Origin: Clostridia bacterium | GTDB lineage: Bacteria > Bacillota > Clostridia > Oscillospirales > Acutalibacteraceae | Direction of reading: 5' to 3' | DNA: 8,881 nucleotides | Assembly: GCA_017454565.1 (NCBI GenBank) | Contig: JAFTCS010000264.1 | Location: forward strand, 1-8,881 | In this document: positions 1-4,872 of the stretch, piece after piece | Numbering within the stretch: the stretch's first letter is position 1 | Layout of the letters: every line of letters starts with the position of its first letter | Program-made: the position numbers and the translations under genes | The notes under the pieces: model-generated | What the model was told of the DNA's origin: nothing | What the model saw: only the letters and a program-made list of their open reading frames with translations | The model's database searches: none

Positions 1-60
1 AGCTCTGTTTTTCCTGATTTCAGCTATTTTTGCTATTTGAGTTTCACGGATTCAGGTTTT

Positions 61-106
61 TAATAAATAAACGGACGCCGGAAACGATACAACGCCCCGA
101 CGTCCG
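61..106 (-). terminator. Rho-independent terminator of the acidic membrane protein gene
   Basis: Read on the minus strand, CGGACGTCGG pairs with CCGGCGTCCG (10 base pairs including one G-U wobble) around a 15-base loop. It is followed directly by the T-rich tail TTTATTTATT. It begins 33 bases after the stop codon at 140, as expected for an intrinsic terminator. Positions 1-60 beyond it show nothing recognisable. Confidence 0.8.
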
Positions 107-139
107 CCATAGTTCTGTAAATAAAACTGTAAAAAGAAA

Positions 140-721
140 TCAGCCCTTCTTCTTTTTCCGGCAGGACTTTGTGATAAGTGAAAGAACCACCAGAGCTGCG
201 GCTGCGCCTGCTGCTCCGATAATTACCTTCTTCTTCAGCTCTTCGCGTCTCTCCTGCTCGCGAAGCTCTGCAATGATATCATCATCAAGAATTATATCGT
301 CACTGTCAAGCGAGATCTCGTCGTCCTTGCTCTCTTCCTTTTCCTCTTCCTTTTCCTCAGTGCCCTTGCAGCAGGCAGCCTTTGCATCGGCTATCTTGCT
401 TCTGAGCTTTGTTACGATCTTCGTCACAAGCGCAAAGAGATTCTTGTCGTCATCAGCCTGAACAAACTCCTCGCAGTCGGTGTCAAACACACACTCGTCA
501 CAGTCCGAGCATACAGGACACTCCGGTTCCTCGTCCTCTTCTGCGGCAGTTTCCTCAGTCTTAGCAGGTTCTGCGGTCTCTTCTGCAGCAGCCTCAGCAG
601 TTTCCTCAGTCTTAGCGGGTTCTGCGGTTTCTTCCGCAGCAGTCTCGGCAGCTGTCTCTTCGGTGAGCTCCTCGACGGTTTCCGTCATATTTTCTTCTGA
701 AATATTTTTTTTCTTGGACAT
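140..721 (-). CDS. Acidic, Cys-cluster, tail-anchored membrane protein of unknown function
   Basis: I do not recognise a family for this 193-residue protein. Residues 8-66 are low-complexity and rich in Glu, Ala and Thr, with two copies of a 17-residue repeat (about residues 26-59). A cysteine cluster follows, CPVCSDCDEC at 68-77, with a further Cys at 83; the C-x2-C-x2-C-x2-C spacing could bind a metal. CC occurs at 117-118. Residues 121-150 are again highly acidic, 151-165 form a charged, probably helical segment, and 166-184 are a single hydrophobic segment followed by KSCRKKKKG at the C terminus. There is no signal peptide, so the protein looks tail-anchored with its acidic body in the cytoplasm (inferred). 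The ATG at 721 has AGGGAG ten bases upstream. The gene has its own promoter (773-801) and terminator (61-106). The composition supports a real but rapidly evolving gene; its role is unknown. Confidence 0.82.
   Translation of the reverse strand: MSKKKNISEENMTETVEELTEETAAETAAEETAEPAKTEETAEAAAEETAEPAKTEETAAEEDEEPECPVCSDCDECVFDTDCEEFVQADDDKNLFALVTKIVTKLRSKIADAKAACCKGTEEKEEEKEESKDDEISLDSDDIILDDDIIAELREQERREELKKKVIIGAAGAAAALVVLSLITKSCRKKKKG
546..647 (-). repeat. Two tandem 51-base in-frame repeats
   Basis: Units 546-596 and 597-647 match at 46 of 51 positions and encode a 17-residue Glu/Ala/Thr-rich unit (core EETAEPAKTEET) twice. All five differences keep the reading frame. Most are third-codon-position changes, which suggests the duplicated protein segment has been under coding constraint since duplication. 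Confidence 0.9.
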
Positions 722-772
722 AAATTTATTACTCCCTTCACAAAAAATAAAAATCCAACAACTAACGGAATA

Positions 773-801
773 ATTTTATCATATCTCCACAAATAAGTCA
801 A
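773..801 (-). promoter_or_regulatory. Sigma-A-type promoter for the acidic membrane protein
   Basis: On the minus strand, TTGACT (801-796) and TAAAAT (778-773) are separated by exactly 17 bases. Each hexamer matches the consensus at five of six positions. The predicted start is near 766, giving a leader of about 45 bases with an AGGGAG ribosome binding site. It lies in the gap after the upstream DUF3592-like gene, so this gene can be transcribed alone. Confidence 0.75.
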
Positions 802-863
802 CCAAAATTCCAATAAAACTTTAAACCGACTATATCTGAACCTTCAAGACGCTCAATACAGTA

Positions 864-1850
864 TCACGTCATAAACAGCACCGTTGAAATAACCAATGCG
901 CCCAGAGCAAAGCATAATCCGAACATAGCAGTAAATATCGCACTTTCCGTGGAATATTTCTTATCATAGACCATTTCGGGATCATCGGGGTTTACTCTGA
1001 TAAAAACGTCATATCCGATCTGGTATTTTTTGCTTCCTGCATAATCATCAGAATCGGAAGTGTATAGCTTGCCGCCGTAAAAATATTCAAAAACAGGAGT
1101 ATAATGTCTGTTTTTCTGTCTGTAAGTATGCTTGTAATCAACCAATGTCGCACGAACCTCTTCGGTACAGATCGACTTTTTGCGTTTCAGGTTGTTTATA
1201 GGTATCAAAATAAACATCATACCTACGATAAAGAATATCTGAACAACAATACCGGCAAGAAATGAGGAACTTGCACTCGCAAACGCTTTCGGCAATATCA
1301 TTCGGAGAAGAGTCATTCCTCCGAAAATAGCTGCAACTATCAGCATGTAAGTAACGACAGTCCTTATCCTGTTTTGAGAATAGGAAATGATGCACACATA
1401 CACACCGAGAGCAAACTGATCCAGAATCAGCGGTACCAGCCATGCTTCCTGAATAATTATTGCGGCCATACCGGCTATCAATGAAACAGCTAAATACAGA
1501 AGAAATCCCCACACTTTCTTTGCATTAAAATGCGGTTTTGGAATTTCAACATGCGGCTTGCTGAAAGTCATCTCCATTGTGAGGATACTTTTGTTGTCGT
1601 CCGGCTCCGGTGCCGGCTTTTTTTTCGGCTTGTCCTGCGGAACGAATACAAAGTTCTTGCTGTCAAATCCGTTTCTGTTATCATCAGGGATATTCACACG
1701 AGGACGTGAAGATGTATCATCTTTCGGCAGACTGCTCCAGAATTCGTCCTCCGGCTGATTGGGAGTAACGTCAACACCCGCAAGCCAGCCCTCAGTATCA
1801 TTGAAAAGTTCGCTGCTGCCGTGTCCGTTTTTATTCGGGTCGCCGTTCAT
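864..1850 (-). CDS. DUF3592-like multi-pass membrane protein, long form
   Basis: This 328-residue protein of unknown function has a hydrophilic, Pro/Asp-rich N-terminal region of about 112 residues without a signal peptide. Four membrane segments follow (about 113-133, 138-157, 164-183, 197-218). A soluble, probably beta-rich domain spans about 228-297, and a fifth membrane segment spans 304-326. The soluble domain has the DUF3592-like pattern: CT at its start, YTPVFEYFYGGKLY at 250-263, and VNPDDP near its end. The window's other membrane protein (8032-8808) shares the same topology and the Y(T/S)PVF, YGGK and PDDP signatures, so the two are paralogues; the N-terminal extension is specific to this copy. 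The start ATG has a perfect GGAGG nine bases upstream, and an extended -10 element lies at 1886-1894. I see no convincing terminator before the next promoter. DUF3592 has no assigned function that I can state. Confidence 0.88.
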   Translation of the reverse strand: MNGDPNKNGHGSSELFNDTEGWLAGVDVTPNQPEDEFWSSLPKDDTSSRPRVNIPDDNRNGFDSKNFVFVPQDKPKKKPAPEPDDNKSILTMEMTFSKPHVEIPKPHFNAKKVWGFLLYLAVSLIAGMAAIIIQEAWLVPLILDQFALGVYVCIISYSQNRIRTVVTYMLIVAAIFGGMTLLRMILPKAFASASSSFLAGIVVQIFFIVGMMFILIPINNLKRKKSICTEEVRATLVDYKHTYRQKNRHYTPVFEYFYGGKLYTSDSDDYAGSKKYQIGYDVFIRVNPDDPEMVYDKKYSTESAIFTAMFGLCFALGALVISTVLFMT

Positions 1851-1885
1851 TCAGATCAACCTCCTGTCAAAAAATCTCCGCATAT

Positions 1886-1894
1886 ATTATAACA
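1886..1894 (-). promoter_or_regulatory. Extended -10 promoter element for the long DUF3592-like gene
   Basis: The minus strand shows TGTTATAAT (1894-1886), a perfect TATAAT with an upstream TGN motif. No good -35 hexamer occurs at 16-18 bases, which fits an extended -10 promoter. The predicted transcript starts near 1879, about 29 bases before the ATG. It lies between the decarboxylase stop (1943) and this gene, so the gene need not depend on read-through. Confidence 0.6.
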
Positions 1895-1942
1895 CATTCC
1901 GTTATTGTCTGCATCTGTTTTTTATTCCGGACAAAGGAAACC

Positions 1943-3283
1943 TTATTTACTCTTTACCGCTCTGACAGCAGCTATACCGGCGCAGGCAAGGGCTTTTATG
2001 ACGTTCTCATCTATCAGCTCACCCGGCATGATCATCGGTATTCCCGGCGGACATATACACGGACTGTCTGCGGATATCCTGCCAAGTGCAAGCTCTGCGG
2101 GAACAAGCTCATTCCGGGCAAGCAGGGCCTCTCTCGGCAGCATCACCCGTTCCGGAAGTCCGGGAGATGTGAACACGCCGCGCTCCTGTACAAAGTCCAC
2201 TGGAACATGCAGAGCGGAAACCGCGCTTTCAAGACGCTGCAGATCCTTTTCCGTATTGAAAGGCGTGATAATAAACACGGCGTTTTTGCCGTCGCAGAAC
2301 TCAGGCTCCACATTGAAGCCGTGGAAATATCCGATCTGCCCATCACCGCTGACACCGGCTCCTGAAGTGTTGATACACAGTCTCAGCGGGTCGCACTCGC
2401 CCGAAGGCATCAGCAGACCGGCAGCCTTTGCGGTGCGCTTTATCTGCGTGACCCTGCTTTCCAGCTTGCGGTAGTCGTCAATGCCGCCGTTTTCAAGGTA
2501 GCTGCGGCACAGGTCTATGGATGCCATTATAGGATATGACGGACTTGTAGAACCGAAAAGAGCCATAGCCTGCTTGCACTCGGCCGCAAGGGCGGGATCT
2601 GCCACGTTCAGAACGGCGCCCCCGGTGAGCACCGGCAGAGTCTTGTGCAGTGAGCATGCAGACATATCGGCGCCCAGTGCAGTAGGGTGAAGCCTGTCCT
2701 TAACAAAAGCAAGATGAGAGCCGTGAGCGTTATCCACCAAAAGCAGTGCGCCGTTCCTGTGGCAGATATCGGCAATGGAACGTATGTCCGAAAGCTCACC
2801 GTAATAGTCGGGGCTGGTCAGATAACACGCGGATATGCCGCTGCCGTTTACGAAAGCCCGTTCCACAGCCTCCGGACTGACCACGCCGGTGAAACAGCCG
2901 TCCTCAGACTCCGGCATGACCCAGACCGGCTCTATCCCAAGCAGAGCACAGGCGTTGACGGCGCTGCGGTGCGCGTTGCGGCCTATTATCATCCGTGAGC
3001 CGCGTGTCGAGGCGATACGCAGCATTGCCTGAATAGCAAGGGTGCAGCCGCCGGCGGAAATAAATGACGCTTCCGTATTAAAAAGGGCGGCAAGCTTTCT
3101 TTCGGCCTCGTGAATAATTCCGCTGCATTCAAAAAGTGAGTCGGTATCCGGCAGCTCGGTAAGGTCAAGCTCTAAAAGATCTTCGGGGAAGAATCCCGCG
3201 CACTTATGTCCCGGAGTGTGGAACGAGGAATAGTCAAGCCGGCGGTGCTCACACAGTTTCTGATATATGGTTTCTTCAAGCAT
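1943..3283 (-). CDS. PLP-dependent Orn/Lys/Arg decarboxylase family protein
   Basis: This 446-residue protein is a fold-type-I PLP enzyme of the short clostridial/Bacillus (YaaO/SpeA-like) Orn/Lys/Arg decarboxylase family, expected to release CO2 from a basic amino acid to give a polyamine precursor. Family landmarks in order are FHTPGHK (21-27), the NAHRS segment (103-107), TSPDYYGELSD (156-166), VDNAHGSH (183-190, the PLP-contacting Asp), SLHKTL (211-216, with Lys214 as the expected Schiff-base lysine), and CPPGIPMIMPGE (411-422) in the C-terminal domain. The ATG at 3283 has a perfect GGAGG six bases upstream, inside the end of folC. A longer frame can open at a TTG at 3304, but that codon has no comparable site. 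Start and folC stop overlap as ATGCTTGA, so translation is probably coupled. No terminator is evident after the stop. The family is clear; the substrate (arginine, lysine or ornithine) cannot be read from the sequence. Confidence 0.92.
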   Translation of the reverse strand: MLEETIYQKLCEHRRLDYSSFHTPGHKCAGFFPEDLLELDLTELPDTDSLFECSGIIHEAERKLAALFNTEASFISAGGCTLAIQAMLRIASTRGSRMIIGRNAHRSAVNACALLGIEPVWVMPESEDGCFTGVVSPEAVERAFVNGSGISACYLTSPDYYGELSDIRSIADICHRNGALLLVDNAHGSHLAFVKDRLHPTALGADMSACSLHKTLPVLTGGAVLNVADPALAAECKQAMALFGSTSPSYPIMASIDLCRSYLENGGIDDYRKLESRVTQIKRTAKAAGLLMPSGECDPLRLCINTSGAGVSGDGQIGYFHGFNVEPEFCDGKNAVFIITPFNTEKDLQRLESAVSALHVPVDFVQERGVFTSPGLPERVMLPREALLARNELVPAELALGRISADSPCICPPGIPMIMPGELIDENVIKALACAGIAAVRAVKSK

Positions 3284-4604
3284 TGGTATCCTCCGAAGCG
3301 CCAAGAATGACTCTTCTCATGTCCGACGCAAGATAAAGTGAACCGAACACCACTATGGCCGCCCGATCCTCCCCGCTGCTCAGCTCTGACCTGCGCTTTG
3401 CGGCAAGCTCGTAAGCCCTGCCGTAGTCATGGCAGACCTCGCAGCTCACGCCGTACTCCCTGACTATTTCAGCAAGGGCTTCGGCGGTCATCGCCCTCGG
3501 ATTGTCCGGCTGAACGGCGACAACGTGATCGAAAAGCGGTATCAGCATGGAAAGAGCCGTGTGAACGTCCTTATCCGCAAGCATGCCGACAACGGCTATT
3601 TTTTTGCTGCCGGCAAGATGCTCCTTTATGGCAGCCGAAAGAGCGCCTGCTCCGCCGGGATTATGCGCGCCGTCAAGCAGCACCACAGGATCCTCCGACA
3701 GCAGCTCAAGTCTTGCCGGAAAGCTGACCTTTGCAAGACCCTTTTCTGCTGCTTCATCCGAAATTTCAAGTCCTCTCTCTCTGAGTACGCCTATGGTACA
3801 CAATGCCGCAGCGGCATTTTTCAGCTGATGATCGCCTATCAGCGGTGTGGTGAGCGTCAGTGCCCTTCCTCTTCCGTCGTCAAAAACAAAGCGGGAGCCC
3901 CACAGACCGGAGTCTGTCTTTGACGCAAAATTCGGGTCAGCGACCACAAGCCTGTTGTTCCTTTCATCCGCCGCTTTTTTTACGACTTCAAAAACGCCCT
4001 CAGGCTGGTCTCCGTAGAGTACGGTGACTCCCCCCGGCTTGATGATACCGCACTTTTCAAAGGCGATCTTCTCGCAGGTATCTCCTAAAATAGCCGTGTG
4101 ATCCAGAGAAATGGACATTATCACGCTGGCAAGCGGTGTGTCAATGATATTTGTCGCGTCAAACCTGCCGCCGAGACCTGTTTCCAGCACCACAACGTCG
4201 CACTGCTCCGTCTCGTACCACTTGAGGGCAACCGCCAGCACCATTTCAAATTCCGTTATTATCTTCCCCTCTTCCTTCATTTTTTCAACCACAGGGAAGA
4301 TCTCTTCAACTATATCCGCAAGAGTCCGGTACGGTATCATCTCTCCGTTTATCTGAAAACGCTCACGGAACTCTATCACAAACGGCGAGATGAACAGCCC
4401 TGTTTTGTATCCCGCCTCTGTCAGTATGGACGCTATACTTGCGCATACCGAGCCTTTTCCGTTTGTGCCCGCCACATGCACGAATCTCAGTTTTTTGTCC
4501 GGCGAGCCTGTCCTCCGTACAAGCTCCGAAACTCTTTCCAGTCCGGGCTTGCTGCCGAACACCAAAAGCGAATTTATCTTTTCCACAGCTTCATCGTATG
4601 TCAT
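3276..4604 (-). CDS. folC: FolC: folylpolyglutamate synthase, possibly also dihydrofolate synthase
   Basis: This cytoplasmic Mur-ligase-family enzyme adds glutamate to folates using ATP, retaining them in the cell; many bacterial FolC proteins also convert dihydropteroate to dihydrofolate. The 442-residue length is normal. Visible motifs are GTNGKGS (46-52, ATP-binding P-loop), FISPFVIEFRERFQING (71-87), ETGLGGRFDATN (141-152), SISLDHTAILGDT (164-176), EKCGIIKPG (183-191, containing the lysine carbamylated in characterised homologues), PLIGDHQLKNAAAAL (254-268) and LDGAHNPGG (310-318). The ATG at 4604 has AAGGAAG about seven bases upstream and gives the expected MTYDEAVEKI opening. It follows valS, an order found in Bacillus and other Firmicutes, but here a terminator, a repeat and a separate promoter intervene. 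The 3' end overlaps the decarboxylase start by 8 bases. Whether it has one or both activities cannot be decided from sequence alone. Confidence 0.96.
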   Translation of the reverse strand: MTYDEAVEKINSLLVFGSKPGLERVSELVRRTGSPDKKLRFVHVAGTNGKGSVCASIASILTEAGYKTGLFISPFVIEFRERFQINGEMIPYRTLADIVEEIFPVVEKMKEEGKIITEFEMVLAVALKWYETEQCDVVVLETGLGGRFDATNIIDTPLASVIMSISLDHTAILGDTCEKIAFEKCGIIKPGGVTVLYGDQPEGVFEVVKKAADERNNRLVVADPNFASKTDSGLWGSRFVFDDGRGRALTLTTPLIGDHQLKNAAAALCTIGVLRERGLEISDEAAEKGLAKVSFPARLELLSEDPVVLLDGAHNPGGAGALSAAIKEHLAGSKKIAVVGMLADKDVHTALSMLIPLFDHVVAVQPDNPRAMTAEALAEIVREYGVSCEVCHDYGRAYELAAKRRSELSSGEDRAAIVVFGSLYLASDMRRVILGASEDTNA

Positions 4605-4615
4605 TTATGTACTTC

Positions 4616-4654
4616 CTTTCTTCCTGGGAAACCCCTCTCTTCTTGGGGAAACCC
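4616..4654 (-). repeat. Imperfect tandem 20-base repeat in the folC leader
   Basis: Positions 4635-4654 and 4616-4634 are near-identical adjacent units. On the minus strand each runs GGGTTTCCC followed by a purine-rich AAGAAGAGAG-type stretch. The first unit overlaps the 3' arm of the large hairpin at 4645-4683. The second ends beside the folC ribosome binding site, so the duplication places a hairpin-competent sequence next to the start region. Confidence 0.6.
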
Positions 4655-4683
4655 TTTTTTCAAGTGAAAAAAGGGTTATCCCC
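4645..4683. repeat. Long palindromic hairpin in the folC leader
   Basis: A 39-base palindrome forms a stem of about 17 base pairs with one bulged base and a four-base loop. GGGGAAACCC TTTTTTC pairs with GAAAAAAGGG TTATCCCC around AAGT. It lies between the folC promoter and start codon, so it would be in the folC 5' leader. Neither side is followed by a T-run on the corresponding transcript, so it does not look like a simple terminator. From memory, similar CCC-T6 palindromes recur in intergenic regions of this bacterial group; only one copy is in the window. Confidence 0.75.
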
Positions 4684-4715
4684 AAACCCCTTCCTAAAAA
4701 AGCTGAAAAAGCTGA

Positions 4716-4744
4716 ATAATACTATTGTTCAATAAAACAGTAAA
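4716..4744 (-). promoter_or_regulatory. Candidate folC promoter abutting the repeat element
   Basis: The minus strand has TTTACT (4744-4739), a 17-base spacer and TATTAT (4721-4716). The -10 matches five of six consensus positions and the -35 four of six. Half of the -35 hexamer is made by the first bases of the adjoining three-hairpin repeat (4742-4744). The predicted start is near 4709, giving a leader of about 105 bases that contains the long hairpin. Confidence 0.6.
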
Positions 4745-4819
4745 GTTTCGCTCAAGCCTTTTCAAAGGCTTGCGAGGTCCGGGAGCAGCGCTCCTGGTCG
4801 CACTCCGCAGAGTGCGAAA
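4742..4819 (+). repeat. Three-hairpin palindromic repeat module, copy A
   Basis: The 78-base module opens with AAAGTTTCGC and closes with GCGAAA. Hairpin 1 is at 4753-4772 (CAAGCCTT/AAGGCTTG), hairpin 2 at 4779-4797 (8 pairs including one G-T, loop AGC) and hairpin 3 at 4798-4817 (TCGCACTC/GAGTGCGA, loop CGCA). TTTCGC (4746-4751) can also pair with GCGAAA (4814-4819) to close the whole unit. Copy B at 7652-7726 has the same order, loops and ends with compensatory stem changes. It lies between the valS terminator and the folC promoter. The plus orientation is arbitrary; both copies point the same way. Confidence 0.88.
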
Positions 4820-4827
4820 TGCCAACT

Positions 4828-4864
4828 AAAAAATGCCGGTGAATGTGTTTCAATTCACCGACAT
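4828..4864 (-). terminator. Rho-independent terminator of valS
   Basis: Eight bases past the valS stop, the minus strand folds ATGTCGGTGAAT against ATTCACCGGCAT (12 pairs with one G-U) around an eight-base loop, followed by TTTTTTAG. The one non-Watson-Crick position is a G-U wobble only on the minus-strand RNA and would be a C-A mismatch on the plus strand, which supports function in the valS direction. Confidence 0.88.
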
Positions 4865-4872
4865 GCAATCAG

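Noticed and set aside
546..647. Possible CRISPR-like repeats
   Set aside because: There are only two adjacent copies with no spacers, in frame within a coding sequence.
480..773. Plus-strand Ser/Ala-rich open frame opposite the acidic protein
   Set aside because: It is the complement of the Glu/Ala repeat region, has no ribosome binding site, and runs across the promoter region of the real gene.
801..863. Terminator after the long DUF3592-like gene
   Set aside because: Only short, mismatched pairings can be drawn here and none is followed by a T-run.
3284..3304. TTG start for the decarboxylase at 3304
   Set aside because: The in-frame ATG at 3283 has a perfect GGAGG at the right distance; the seven extra codons are simply that ribosome-binding region translated.
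4645..4683. Intrinsic terminator interpretation of the folC leader hairpin
   Set aside because: No T-run follows the stem on either strand, and valS already has a clear terminator at 4828-4864.
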